Positions 45,254 through 54,468 are shown, counted from the stretch's first letter. The stretch: DNA of 64,000 nt from Actinoplanes derwentensis (GCF_900104725.1 NZ_LT629758.1:5160501-5224500); one strand, 5' to 3'. Notes: generated by a model from the sequence alone, not told the origin. Translations and numbers: made by a program.

Positions 45254-46270
45254 TCAGGCTGGCGGAGCACCCGACGGCGGAGTACCACCGGGACCGCCAC
45301 CGGCCGGAGCACCGCTCGGCGGGGTGCCACCGCCACCGGGGCCACCTTCGCCCGGGGCGCCCGACGGAGGAGCACCGCCGCCACCGGCCGGAGCCGCACC
45401 CGCGGTCGGAGTCGTGCTGGTGTCCACCGGCGCCGTCAGCGCCACCGCGTATCCGCCGGCCACGTCACCGGTCACTGTCGCCAACTGCTTGGCACCCGCG
45501 TCGTCGCCGAAGACGTTGTCGGACTCCAGCGTCAACTGCGCCAGGTTGGTGACCGAGGACTCGTACCCGGCCTCCTTGTAGACCGTGTCGCAGTACTCCT
45601 TGGGGATCGCCACCTGGGAGGTCGCGATCGCCTTGGTGCTGTCGGTGATGCTGGCCTCGTCGGGGTACACCTCGAAGTGGATGTGCGGCCACCGCCCGGT
45701 GTAGCAGGCCGGGAAGATGCTGGTGAACTTCACCTTGCCGTCGCTGTCGGCGATCTGCACGCCGCGCAGGTAGTTCTCCTCGGTGACGCCCTCGGAGTAC
45801 ATCGAGTAGAGACCGGCCCGGTCACAGTGCCAGACGTAGACCGCCACTCCGGCGAAGGCGCCGCCGCCGTTCGCCAGGTCGGTGATGGTCAGTTCCAGGG
45901 TCATCGGCACACCCTCGGCGGTGCCGGACGCGTCGCCGAAGCTGGTGCGGATGTCGCTGCGCACGATGCCGCTCTGTTCGAGCACGTCCGGGCCGTTGGA
46001 GCCGTCACCCGGGTAGGGGCCGGCCGTCTCGTCCGGGATCTCCGTGGACGACGTGGTCCCGGACGAGGCGGTGGCGGTCGTCGTGGAACCGGACGACTCC
46101 GTGCTGCACGCCGCCAGCCCGAGGGTGACCGCGCCGATGCCGAAGGCCCGCAGTATCTGCCGCCGGCCCATCAAGGTGCCCAGATCGAATCCCAGCCCCT
46201 GGTCGAAGACCTCTTCGTCGGGGTGGGGCAGTGGGCGCCCCTGATAGGTCGGATTCTGCTTGGGACTCAC
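45254..46270 (-). CDS. Secreted intradiol ring-cleavage dioxygenase-like lipoprotein
   Basis: 338 residues from the GTG four bases after GGAGG. Signal region GRRQILRAFGIGAVTLGLAAC combines a Tat-like twin Arg with a lipobox Cys. The catalytic beta-sandwich carries the non-haem Fe(III) ligands Tyr (TEENYLRGVQ), Tyr (FPACYTGRW) and two His (PHIHFEV). The C-terminal 45 residues are low complexity with repeats of GGxPPSGAP. Intradiol dioxygenases open catechols; extracytoplasmic versions may attack lignin- or tannin-derived aromatics. Lies 94 bases downstream of the GH12 gene on the same strand, possibly co-transcribed. Confidence 0.85.
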   Translation of the reverse strand: MSPKQNPTYQGRPLPHPDEEVFDQGLGFDLGTLMGRRQILRAFGIGAVTLGLAACSTESSGSTTTATASSGTTSSTEIPDETAGPYPGDGSNGPDVLEQSGIVRSDIRTSFGDASGTAEGVPMTLELTITDLANGGGAFAGVAVYVWHCDRAGLYSMYSEGVTEENYLRGVQIADSDGKVKFTSIFPACYTGRWPHIHFEVYPDEASITDSTKAIATSQVAIPKEYCDTVYKEAGYESSVTNLAQLTLESDNVFGDDAGAKQLATVTGDVAGGYAVALTAPVDTSTTPTAGAAPAGGGGAPPSGAPGEGGPGGGGTPPSGAPAGGGPGGTPPSGAPPA

Positions 46271-46364
46271 AATTCCTCCGATTTGCCGCTCGGTGGGTGT
46301 TACCCGAACAGATAACCAGCGGAAGCTATGGGCCTCCTGTGACGGACTGTCAATGCGGCATGAA

Positions 46365-47054
46365 TCAATACGTGGCGGAGTAGCTGTTGGTGACGAAATC
46401 CTTGCCGCCACTCGACGAGGTGATCTCGTACCCGAACTGGATCTGGCTCAGGGTCACGTCGCCGTACCAGCCCCGATTCTTGATCCACTGGAGGACCGCA
46501 CGGATGTCGACGGTTCCGGCGTTGGTGTTGCTCGTGCGGACGAACGAGAAGACCGCGTTGGAGCCGTTGGATCCGCTGTAGACGGCCCAGGTGTGGCCAC
46601 CGACGGTGACGTTGGTCTGGAACGTGCCGAGCGGACCGACAGCGCCGTACTTGTTCATCCAGAGCATGATCTCGTACGTGTGACCGTCGGCCCAGATGTC
46701 GTACGCGGTGGTGAACGCGACCCCGCTGGCGGGCACGGTCACGTTGAAGCTGCTGGTGGTGGTGCCGAGCGAGGCGACCTTCTTGTTCACGGTGACGCTG
46801 GCGTTGGGGTAGGACTTCACGCCGCCGGTGTTGGGATGGTTTGCCCAGACACCCCAGTTGCTCGTCGAGTTGACCCAGAGCGTCTGCGGGCCGGCGCCGC
46901 TGCCCCAGATGTTGTTGTAGAGGGTGTAGTTGCCGCTGGTCCAGGTGCCCCACTGGTCGCTGGTCGACCAGACAGCGGCACTCACGGGCGACGGCCCGGC
47001 CAGGAGCAGGGCGGACGCCAGGAACACGGACAGAGCGAGACGGATCTTGCGCAC
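46365..47054 (-). CDS. Secreted GH12 endoglucanase/xyloglucanase
   Basis: 229 residues from the GTG eight bases after AAGGAG; a longer reading would run through the operator. Signal peptide ends SPVSAA. GH12 jelly roll: STSDQWGTWTSGNYTLYNNI, WGSGAGPQTLWV, the nucleophile Glu in HTYEIMLWMNK and the acid/base Glu in FGYEITSSSGG. No carbohydrate-binding module, so a single-domain enzyme. Acts on cellulose, beta-glucan or xyloglucan. Confidence 0.9.
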   Translation of the reverse strand: MRKIRLALSVFLASALLLAGPSPVSAAVWSTSDQWGTWTSGNYTLYNNIWGSGAGPQTLWVNSTSNWGVWANHPNTGGVKSYPNASVTVNKKVASLGTTTSSFNVTVPASGVAFTTAYDIWADGHTYEIMLWMNKYGAVGPLGTFQTNVTVGGHTWAVYSGSNGSNAVFSFVRTSNTNAGTVDIRAVLQWIKNRGWYGDVTLSQIQFGYEITSSSGGKDFVTNSYSATY

Positions 47055-47085
47055 GGGGACTCTCCTTGGGGGAGGAGGGATCTTT

Positions 47086-47101
47086 ATCGAAGCGCTTCGA
47101 T
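47086..47101. promoter_or_regulatory. Operator-like palindrome upstream of GH12 gene
   Basis: ATCGAAGCGCTTCGAT, a perfect 16-bp palindrome with the LacI-type central AGCGCT, about 32 bases before the GTG start. It differs from the CebR box in the arms, so a separate regulator is likely. Confidence 0.7.
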
Positions 47102-47222
47102 GAATGAGCCTAGGCGATGAGGTAACAGCGGCGCAACACGTCCGATCCACGCTGTCCACATAGGATCACCGAGGGTGATTCTGCGATAAGGTGATCGCCT
47201 CACGTCAATGGAAGGAGAACCC

Positions 47223-48038
47223 GTGGTGGAGGAGACGGTTCCGGCCGGGCTGGACACCACGACGGCCCATCCCGCCCGGCGCTACAACTACTGGCTCGGC
47301 GGCAAGGACCATTTCCCCGCCGACCGCGCCTCCGGCGACATGATCGAGAGTGTGCACCCGACGGTCCGGCTGTCCGCCCTGGAGAACCGGGGGTTCCTGC
47401 AGCGTGCGGTGCGGTTCCTGGCCGAGGAGGCACGGATCGGCCAGTTCCTGGACATCGGCACCGGCCTGCCCACCGCCGACAACACCCACGAGGTCGCGCA
47501 GCGCCGGATGCCCCACGCCCGGGTGGTCTATGTCGACAACGATCCGATGGTCGGCGTGCACGCCCGCGCCCTGCTCAGCAGCACTCCCGAGGGCCGCACG
47601 CGGTATATCGAGGAGGATCTGCGCAACCCCGCCGCGATCCTGGCCGACCCGCAGCTCAAGGAGATCCTGGACCTGGAGCAACCGGTCGCGCTGATCCTGA
47701 TCGCGGTGCTGCACTTCATCAAGGACACCACCGAGGCCCGTGACGTGGTCCGGGAGCTACTCGCGGCCCTGCCCTCCGGCAGCTATCTGGCCGCCTCGAA
47801 CTTCACCCTCGACTTCACCCCGCCGGAGAAGGCCGCCGTCGCCCGCGACATGATCGCCAAGGGCCGCTCCGACGCGCACCCGCGCACCCGCGCCGAGTTC
47901 GCCGGGTTCTTCACCGGCCTCGGCCTGATCGGCCCCGGCGTCGTCCCGGTCTCCGAGTGGCTGCCCGAGGTCCCCGCCCACCAGCGGCCATCCCCGGCCG
48001 AGATCGGCATCTACGGAGCAGTCGGCCGAAAACCTTAG
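47223..48038 (+). CDS. DUF574-type S-adenosyl methyltransferase
   Basis: 271 residues from the GTG seven bases after AAGGAG; the ATG at 47208 sits in front of that RBS and is unlikely. Family motifs: ARRYNYWLGGKDHFPADR, LDIGTGLPTADNTHEVAQ (SAM binding), RVVYVDNDPMV and LILIAVLHFIKD. This family is very abundant in Streptomyces and related genera and usually annotated as SAM-dependent methyltransferase; substrate unknown. Confidence 0.9.
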   Translation: MVEETVPAGLDTTTAHPARRYNYWLGGKDHFPADRASGDMIESVHPTVRLSALENRGFLQRAVRFLAEEARIGQFLDIGTGLPTADNTHEVAQRRMPHARVVYVDNDPMVGVHARALLSSTPEGRTRYIEEDLRNPAAILADPQLKEILDLEQPVALILIAVLHFIKDTTEARDVVRELLAALPSGSYLAASNFTLDFTPPEKAAVARDMIAKGRSDAHPRTRAEFAGFFTGLGLIGPGVVPVSEWLPEVPAHQRPSPAEIGIYGAVGRKP

Positions 48039-48044
48039 ATCAAC

Positions 48045-48250
48045 CTCCGATCGGAGTACGCCTGCCGGACGATCCCGCGGGCTGCGCTGGGGATCATGAC
48101 CTCGTCCCTGACGACCACGATCACGATGATCAGTTCGCGGTTGTCCACGGCCGGGCCCGGTTTACGGCCGGGCACCTTCATGCCGGCGTCCTTGCCGGTA
48201 GCAACGGCGGGCACGTGGTTCGCGGCCCGGATGAACCGGGTGTCCAGAAC
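48045..48250 (-). pseudogene. IS5-family transposase remnant
   Basis: Minus frame reads LDTRFIRAANHVPAVATGKD, AGMKVPGRKPGPAVDNRELI and IVIVVVRDEVMIPSAARGIV. This follows the DDE core of IS5-type transposases (D(T/S)..VRAA, GRKRG.AVD.LGL, VVV.ASAHDNA.G), including the first catalytic Asp, but is degenerate and short. It ends next to the 3' end of the hybrid kinase gene. Confidence 0.5.
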
Positions 48251-48255
48251 AACCG

Positions 48256-48278
48256 CAAACTCATGAACCGCTCAGTGC
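48256..48278. repeat. 22-bp near-repeat, copy 1
   Basis: Reading minus, the kinase stop codon is followed by GCGGTTCATGAGTTTGCGG. The same segment, with two differences, follows the acdS stop codon at 52790-52813. The copies flank the response regulator/hybrid kinase block as direct repeats. Confidence 0.5.
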
Positions 48279-51200
48279 GGTTTGGCGGGTGTGTGGTGTT
48301 CGGTGAGGGTGTTGAGGGTGTTGAGGGTGTCGGTGAGTTCGTTGGTAGTCCGATCGAGGAGTGCGGCGAGTCGGGCGTGATGGCGTCTGGGACCGTTGAT
48401 GTCACCGGTGCGGGCGAGGTCTTCGATGACGGCGCAGGTTTCGGCGATGGCGTGGGCGCCGAGGTTCGTGGCGGAGCTCTTGAGAGCGTGGGCGTGGTAG
48501 GCGACGGCGGGCGGGTCGTTGTCGGTGAGGGCTACGCCGATAGCGGTGATCATGGCTGGCGCTCTGGTGATGAAGCTTCCGATGATCTTTTGGATGAACG
48601 CGATGTCGGTGGGGGTGTGGTCACCGATCAGTTCTTCGAGGCGTTCGGCCATGAGGGTGTCGTGGCGGCTGGTCGTTTGCTGGGGAGTGGGGTGCGTGAC
48701 GGGGGCGGTGGCTGTCCAACGGGTGAGGGTGGCGTCGAGGTCGTGGGCGCGGATGGGTTTGGGCAGGTAGTCGTCCATGCCGGCGGTGAGGCATCGGTCG
48801 CGTTCGTCTTTGAAGGCGTTGGCGGTCAGGGCGATGATCGGGATGCGGGCGACTTTAGGGCTTTCGCGAATCTTTCTGGCGGCGGTGTACCCGTCCATGT
48901 TCGGCATCTGGCAGTCCATGAGGATGGCCTGGTAGGTGCTCTTGGCGGCCAGTTCGAGTGCTTCGAGGCCGTCGTTGGCGATGTCGATGGTGTAACCGAG
49001 TTTGGTGAGGATGCCGGTGGCGACCATCTGGTTGGTCTCGTTGTCCTCGACGAGCAGCAGATGTCCGCGGGTCACGGCGGGCTCGGTGTCGGGTGCGGGT
49101 CGGATGGCGGTGGTGAGAGCGTCGTAGAGGTCGGAGCGGGAGACGGGTTTGGTCAGGTGGGCGCCGATACCGGCTCGGCGGGCTTCGAAGCTGTTGATCG
49201 CTTCGCCGGAGGTCATCAGGATGATGGGCACGGTGGGGATGGCCGGGTTCGCGGTGATGCCGGTGGCCAGTTGCAGGCCGCTCATGCCAGGTATGTGCAT
49301 GTCGACGATGGCGATGTCGTAGTGGCGCTCGTGGGCTACCGAACGGAGCAGGAGTTGCTCGGCCTGGTCGGCGCTGTCGGCGATGTCGGCGCGCATGCCC
49401 CAGCTGCGGACCTGGTCGGCGAGGGTGAGCTGGTTGGTGGCGTTGTCGTCGACGATGAGAACCCGCAGTCGGCTGGGGTCGGCGGCCTCGGTGATGTCGG
49501 CGCTGTTCACGGCGGGCAGGGGCAGGGTGACGGTGAAGGTGGTGCCGGCGTTCTCGGCGCTGGTGACGGTGATGTCGCCGCCCATGGCTTCGGCGAGTTG
49601 GCGGCTGATGGCCAGGCCGAGGCCGGTGCCGCCGTAGGTGCGGGTGGTCGACGCATCGGCCTGAGTGAACGGCTGGAACATTCGGGTCACGGCTGCCGGA
49701 TTCATGCCGATGCCGGTGTCGGCGACCTCAACGCGCACGGCTGCCTTGGTGCCGAGGTCGTGGGGGTAGGCGCGGATGGTGACGGTACCTTCGTGGGTGA
49801 ATTTGACTGCATTGCCGATGAGGTTGAGCAGGATCTGCCGGACCCTGCCAGGGTCGCCGCGGACCACTGCGGGCAGTTCGGGGTGCAGATCGGTGACCAG
49901 GGTGAGACCGCGTGTCTTCGCGGACTGTCCGGTGAGGATTGCCACGTCGGCGATGACGGCGGGTAGCCGGAAGTCTGCGTCGTCCAGGACGAACTTCCCG
50001 GCTTCGATCTTGGAGAAGTCGAGGATGTCGTTGATGACGGCGAGCAGGGCGTTACCGGCGCCGCGGACCCCGTCGACGTATTTCTGCTGAACGGCGTCGA
50101 GGTGGGTGTCGGCGAGCAGGTCGGTCAGGCCGATCACGCCGTTCATCGGAGTGCGGATCTCGTGGCTCATCATGGCCAGGAACTGTGATTTCATCCGGGA
50201 GGCTTCCATCGCCTGGTCCCGGGCGTCGGCGAGATTCTGCTCGGTGTTCTTGCTGCCGGTGACGTCATGGGCGACCGCGTACAGGGTGCCGGTGGCGGTG
50301 TCGACGGCTGAGTTCCATCGCAGCCACCGATGGGAGCCGTCGGAGTGCCGGTAGCGGTTCTCGAACGCGATCGACTCCGTACCTCCGGCGATTTCGGCTG
50401 CTTCGGCGGCGGTGGCCTCGACGTCGTCGGGATGCACGAAGCCAATGAACGGGCGGCCGATCATGTCGGCGACCGGGTATCCCAACGTTTGCGACCAGGC
50501 CGGGTTGAGCCGGGCGAACCGCCCCTCGGCATCGATCACGCACAGCAGTTCCGGGGAGAGCCGGAACAGCTGGTCCACGTGTTCGGTCGCCGCCTTGCGG
50601 GCGGTGATGTCACGCATGAAGCAGTGGTGTCCGAGCAGGGCGCCGTCGGCGGCCCGATCGGCGATCATGGTGATCTCCTTGTGGAAGACCGTGCCGTCGG
50701 TCCGGATCCCGCGGGCTTCGGCGGTGACCGAGCCGTGCTCCAGCATGTACGCGTAGGCGGTACGCAAGCTGGACAGGTCCTCGGGGTGCACGGTCGGTTC
50801 CCAGCTGCGGCCCAGCATGTATTCGGCAGTGGTGCCGAGGGTGGCGGCGTAGGCGTGGTTGATCCGCAGATAGCAGCCGGTGGGGTCGATGTAGGCGATG
50901 CCCTCGACCGCGAGTTCCAGCACCGCTGACTGCTCCCCCAGCCGGACTTCGAGGGCTTCGTGAGAGGCGATGACCTTGGACATCATCAACGCGGACATGA
51001 AGATGACCGCGCAGAAACCCTGCGCGGACAGCATCTGATCCTCGACGGTTCGGGCCTGGGCGAACGGGCCACCGCCGTTCGCTGTCCCGAGTATCACCGA
51101 CGTGGTCAGCAAGGCCGACATCATCGCGGTGACCTGCGGGCCGAACCGCACCGCTGACCAGAACAGCCCGGGAAGCAGCAGATAAGGCCACTGCCAGGCC

Positions 51201-51865
51201 TTTAGACCGTCGACTACGGGCGTGAACACGAACCGCACTACGCACGCCTGCAAGGCCAGCAACACACACAACTCCAGGACGCGCGAGGCGGACGACGTCC
51301 AGCTTGGCCGGCCAGCGAACACCGCCCGCGCGGCCGGGACCATCACCACTATCCCGAGCAGGTCAGCGGAGAACCAGGCCCACCAGGTCAGGCCGAAGCC
51401 GGCCTCGGAGTTTCCGAGCGCGGTGACCACGGTCGCCCCCGCCAGCCCGGCGGCAGCCGCAGCGAACGCGGCCACCGGCAGCAACGCCCGCAGCACCCAC
51501 CGGGCCGGCATCGACTCACCCGAGCCCCCGGAACGGGCCAGCAGTAACCCACCTAGCACCGCCTCGCCCGTGTTGACCAATGCGAGACAGGCACTCACCA
51601 AGAGACTGTTGCCGCCCATAACGTTGCCCGACACGTTGACCAGCAGCAACACCACCCCCAGCAACAGCCACCGGGCGCGTCGGCAATACGCGAACGCCGC
51701 GACACCCAGACCAGCGGCCGGCCAGAACGCCGCCAATCCGGCCGGGCCGAATGCCAGCCACAGGCCCACCTCCTGCAACAGCAGGTAGCCGCATGCGAAC
51801 ACCACCACAAGCAGACTGACGCGAGACCAGCTGGGCAAGCCCTTCAGAATCCCCACACCCTCCAC
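48272..51865 (-). CDS. MASE1-PAS-PAS hybrid histidine kinase with two receivers and Hpt
   Basis: 1197 residues. MASE1-type membrane sensor (about 15-305, eight or so helices; GLWLAFGPAGLAAFWPAAGLG), two PAS/PAC domains (about 312-425 and 435-550; YIDPTGCYLRINHAYAATLG), HisKA with FLAMMSHEIRTPMNGVIGL (His about 568), HATPase with NLIGNAVKFT and TYGGTGLGLAIS, REC1 (VLIVDDNATNQ, Asp in IVDMHIPGMSG), REC2 (LLLVEDNETNQ, Asp in LMDCQMPNMDG) and a C-terminal Hpt (AYHAHALKSSATNLGA). All phosphorelay residues are present. The stand-alone receiver gene 86 bases upstream is the probable output. Ends in a Thr/Leu-repeat helix (TDTLNTLNTLTEHH). Confidence 0.92.
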   Translation of the reverse strand: MEGVGILKGLPSWSRVSLLVVVFACGYLLLQEVGLWLAFGPAGLAAFWPAAGLGVAAFAYCRRARWLLLGVVLLLVNVSGNVMGGNSLLVSACLALVNTGEAVLGGLLLARSGGSGESMPARWVLRALLPVAAFAAAAAGLAGATVVTALGNSEAGFGLTWWAWFSADLLGIVVMVPAARAVFAGRPSWTSSASRVLELCVLLALQACVVRFVFTPVVDGLKAWQWPYLLLPGLFWSAVRFGPQVTAMMSALLTTSVILGTANGGGPFAQARTVEDQMLSAQGFCAVIFMSALMMSKVIASHEALEVRLGEQSAVLELAVEGIAYIDPTGCYLRINHAYAATLGTTAEYMLGRSWEPTVHPEDLSSLRTAYAYMLEHGSVTAEARGIRTDGTVFHKEITMIADRAADGALLGHHCFMRDITARKAATEHVDQLFRLSPELLCVIDAEGRFARLNPAWSQTLGYPVADMIGRPFIGFVHPDDVEATAAEAAEIAGGTESIAFENRYRHSDGSHRWLRWNSAVDTATGTLYAVAHDVTGSKNTEQNLADARDQAMEASRMKSQFLAMMSHEIRTPMNGVIGLTDLLADTHLDAVQQKYVDGVRGAGNALLAVINDILDFSKIEAGKFVLDDADFRLPAVIADVAILTGQSAKTRGLTLVTDLHPELPAVVRGDPGRVRQILLNLIGNAVKFTHEGTVTIRAYPHDLGTKAAVRVEVADTGIGMNPAAVTRMFQPFTQADASTTRTYGGTGLGLAISRQLAEAMGGDITVTSAENAGTTFTVTLPLPAVNSADITEAADPSRLRVLIVDDNATNQLTLADQVRSWGMRADIADSADQAEQLLLRSVAHERHYDIAIVDMHIPGMSGLQLATGITANPAIPTVPIILMTSGEAINSFEARRAGIGAHLTKPVSRSDLYDALTTAIRPAPDTEPAVTRGHLLLVEDNETNQMVATGILTKLGYTIDIANDGLEALELAAKSTYQAILMDCQMPNMDGYTAARKIRESPKVARIPIIALTANAFKDERDRCLTAGMDDYLPKPIRAHDLDATLTRWTATAPVTHPTPQQTTSRHDTLMAERLEELIGDHTPTDIAFIQKIIGSFITRAPAMITAIGVALTDNDPPAVAYHAHALKSSATNLGAHAIAETCAVIEDLARTGDINGPRRHHARLAALLDRTTNELTDTLNTLNTLTEHHTPAKPH

Positions 51866-51951
51866 GTTCGACCAACGCCGTGGAGAATTGAGTCACATGA
51901 GGTGATGGATGCGTGCAGATGTCGATCCTGGGTGCCCCGACAGCGCTGGCC

Positions 51952-52368
51952 TCACCAGTCGCCTCTTGGCGGTGCCGCAAACCTCGGGAGAAGACCCTGT
52001 AACAGCCCGGCCAGCACATCCGGGCTGACGGGCTTAGCCAGATACGGCACTTCAGAGCCGACAATGCCCGCGGCTAGTGCGATGTGCCGAGGAATACCGG
52101 TCACATACACGATCTTGATACGGGGGTACGAGGCTGCGACCGCTCGAGCCAGATCGCCTGGCTTCTCGCCGGGAAGGGAGATATCGGCGACAAGCACGCT
52201 GATGCGGTCCTGATATTGCTGAAACAGTGCCATCGCCTCGACCTTGCCCGATGCCACGATGACATCGAAGCCACGCTGCCCCAGCGTATGCACCATCGTG
52301 TCCCGCACATCGACGTCATCGTCGACCACCAGAACCAAGGGCCCAGAAGAGCCTGTCGAGCTTCCCAT
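51952..52368 (-). CDS. Single-domain response regulator (REC)
   Basis: 138 residues from the ATG after AGGGATC. Receiver only: PLVLVVDDDVDVRDTMVHTL, phosphoacceptor Asp in SVLVADISLPGEKPGD, and switch residues YVTGIPRH and YLAKPVSPDVL. No output domain. Immediately upstream of the hybrid kinase on the same strand, so probably receives phosphate from, or feeds into, that relay. AT-rich sequence (52369-52400) just before the start may be the promoter. Confidence 0.85.
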   Translation of the reverse strand: MGSSTGSSGPLVLVVDDDVDVRDTMVHTLGQRGFDVIVASGKVEAMALFQQYQDRISVLVADISLPGEKPGDLARAVAASYPRIKIVYVTGIPRHIALAAGIVGSEVPYLAKPVSPDVLAGLLQGLLPRFAAPPRGDW

Positions 52369-52810
52369 GAGATCCCTAAACAATAAATAAACCTTATTCC
52401 CGAATGTAGGGTCCAACTCGGCCGTGAACCGGGCCAGGTCCTTCCCCTCCTCGGGCCATGGGGACAAACGGCAGGGGATCTCCTGCGCTGAAGGCATGCC
52501 GTGCACGATCAGTACCCCGGGACGGAAGCCCGACCCGCCGAACCGGAAAATCGGCCCGCCTTCAGCCCGCCGACGACGTGTGCCGCGGCGACCCCCATCG
52601 AGCCAACTTGAGAGGGCAATCCGTACGTTTTAGGGGTGTTTCGGATTTGAGTATAAGCTAGAACCGCTGGTCACGGGCCATTCGGCTGACTCGGCCAGGG
52701 CAGTGTGGGTGAACTGCCCTGGATCCCGACGTCGAGGAACACCACATACCCGTGACCACCGAAAGGCCGTTCCAGCCCGCCGAATCTCCATACGCAAACT
52801 CATGACCCAC
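52369..52810. other. 442-base intergenic stretch without a recognisable gene
   Basis: Between acdS and the REC gene, which are co-oriented. Near the REC gene it is AT-rich (promoter-like, ATAAATAAACC around 52384). A hairpin at 52695-52722 fits termination of acdS. The last bases hold the second copy of the 22-bp repeat. Short frames here do not resemble known proteins; loss of an older gene is possible. Confidence 0.6.
52695..52722 (-). terminator. Hairpin downstream of acdS
   Basis: CCAGGGCAGT pairs with ACTGCCCTGG across eight bases, about 90 bases past the acdS stop. Confidence 0.55.
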
Positions 52811-52813
52811 TCA
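52790..52813. repeat. 22-bp near-repeat, copy 2
   Basis: Reading minus, the acdS stop codon is followed by GTGGGTCATGAGTTTGCG, matching the copy after the hybrid kinase stop (48256-48278) with two differences, in the same orientation. Confidence 0.5.
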
Positions 52814-53818
52814 GGAGAACAGCCCCGCATAGGCGTTCAGGGCGGGCTGCCCGCCGAGGTGGGCGTAAAGGACCTTGGAGTCCTTGCCGATCTCGCCGCG
52901 CTCGACCAGGTCGATCAGGCCGGCCATCGACTTGCCCTCGTACACCGGGTCGGTGACCATGCCCTCGGTCCGCGCGGCCAGCTTCATCGCGTCGAGCGTG
53001 GTCTCGTCGGGGATGCCGTAGATCCCGGCGTGGTAGCGGTCGTCCAGGATGATCTCGTCGTCGGTCAGCTCACGCGCCCCGATCAGAGCGGCGGTGGCAC
53101 GGGCGATCCGGGCGACCTGCGTGTGGGTCTCGGCCGGTTTGGCGGAGCCGTCGATGCCGATCACCTTGCGGCCCGGGCCTCCGGCTGCGGCGAACCCGGC
53201 GATCATGCCGGCCTGGGTGCTGCCGGTGACCGAGCAGACGATCACCGTGTCGAAGAAGACGCCGAGCTGCTTCTCCTGCTCGATCACCTCGTAGGACCAG
53301 TTCGCGAAACCCAGCCCGCCTAGACGGTGGTCGCTGGCACCGGCGGGGATGGCGTACGGCGTACCACCGCCGTCCTTGACCTCGGCGATAGCCGCGTCCC
53401 AGCTCTCCTTGAAGCCGATGCCGAACCCGGCCTTGACCAGCCGCACGTCAGCTCCGGCCAGCCGGCTGATCAGGATGTTGCCGACCTTGTCGTAGACGCT
53501 GTCCGGCCAGTCGACCCAGCTCTCCTGCACGAGCACACACTTGAGCCCGGTGGCGGCGGCGACCGCGGCCACCTGCCGGGTGTGGTTGGACTGCACACCA
53601 CCGATCGAGACGAGCGTGTCGGCGCCCTGGGCGAGCGCGTCGGCCACCAGATACTCCAGCTTGCGGGTCTTGTTACCGCCGTAGGCGATGCCGGAGTTGA
53701 CGTCCTCCCGCTTGGCCCAGATCTCGGCGCCACCCAGATGCCGGGTCAGACGGTCGAGGCGGTGCACCGGCGACGGCCCGAACAGCAGCGGGTGACGCGG
53801 AAAATCGGAGATGCCCAT
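52811..53818 (-). CDS. acdS: 1-aminocyclopropane-1-carboxylate deaminase
   Basis: 335 residues from the ATG ([20 protein letters not shown]). Fold-type II PLP enzyme, close to known ACC deaminases along its length: [20 protein letters not shown] with the PLP Lys, [44 protein letters not shown] (signature Glu) and [13 protein letters not shown] (signature Leu). Breaks the plant ethylene precursor ACC to 2-oxobutyrate and ammonia. D-cysteine desulfhydrases look similar but differ at the signature positions. A GntR regulator gene lies 14 bases upstream. Confidence 0.9.
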   Translation of the reverse strand: MGISDFPRHPLLFGPSPVHRLDRLTRHLGGAEIWAKREDVNSGIAYGGNKTRKLEYLVADALAQGADTLVSIGGVQSNHTRQVAAVAAATGLKCVLVQESWVDWPDSVYDKVGNILISRLAGADVRLVKAGFGIGFKESWDAAIAEVKDGGGTPYAIPAGASDHRLGGLGFANWSYEVIEQEKQLGVFFDTVIVCSVTGSTQAGMIAGFAAAGGPGRKVIGIDGSAKPAETHTQVARIARATAALIGARELTDDEIILDDRYHAGIYGIPDETTLDAMKLAARTEGMVTDPVYEGKSMAGLIDLVERGEIGKDSKVLYAHLGGQPALNAYAGLFS

Positions 53819-53832
53819 GGAAACCACCTAAC

Positions 53833-54468
53833 TCAGAGGGTGATGCTGTGATGCAGATGTCCCCAGATCTCGGCGTTGACGGTGACCGCGTTTGCCGCGT
53901 CACCGGCGGCCAGAGCCGCGATCAGGTCGTCGTGGAGCCGCACCGAGCGGCCGGCGTCGGCCGAGGTGAACAGCAGGCGCTCGGCCCGCCGGACCAGCGG
54001 CGTGTATCTCTCGACCGTGCCGGAGGCCGCGGCGTTGCCATAGGCCAGCAGCGGGATCGCGTGCACCTCGTCGTCGGCGGCCAGCGCGGCCTCGACGTCA
54101 CCGGCCATGACGGCCGCGGCGAACCGGGCGTTGGCCGACCGCATCGCGTCCAGGTGACCGGGAGTCAGACTCGCACCCCCGTGCCGGACGGCGAGATCGT
54201 GCATCGCCCCGAGCACGGCCGCCGCGTCCTCCACGTCCTTGGCGACGACCTCGGTGACCCGGGTGTAGCTCTGCGGTTTCGTCTCGACGAGACCCTCGCT
54301 GGTCAGGCGGGCGATGGCGTCCCGGATCGGGGCCCGGGAGATGCCCAGCCGCTCGGCCAGCTCGTCGGGCCGCAGCGCCGCACCGGGCGCGAGGGTGCCG
54401 TCCACGATCGCGCCGCGCAGGCGGCCGTAGGCGGTGTCCCTCAGCAGATGCCGTCCGATGCTCTCCAC
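53833..54468 (-). CDS. GntR-family regulator of acdS
   Basis: 211 residues from the GTG (VESIGRHLLRDTAYGRLRGA); an ATG at 54489 is possible but overlaps the GDPD stop region. Winged helix with ELAERLGISRAPIRDAIARL and an FCD domain (AMHDLAVRHGG, RLHDDLIAALAAGD). Same strand, 14 bases from acdS, so probably an autoregulated regulator-enzyme operon. The effector may be ACC; that is inference. Confidence 0.85.
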   Translation of the reverse strand: MESIGRHLLRDTAYGRLRGAIVDGTLAPGAALRPDELAERLGISRAPIRDAIARLTSEGLVETKPQSYTRVTEVVAKDVEDAAAVLGAMHDLAVRHGGASLTPGHLDAMRSANARFAAAVMAGDVEAALAADDEVHAIPLLAYGNAAASGTVERYTPLVRRAERLLFTSADAGRSVRLHDDLIAALAAGDAANAVTVNAEIWGHLHHSITL

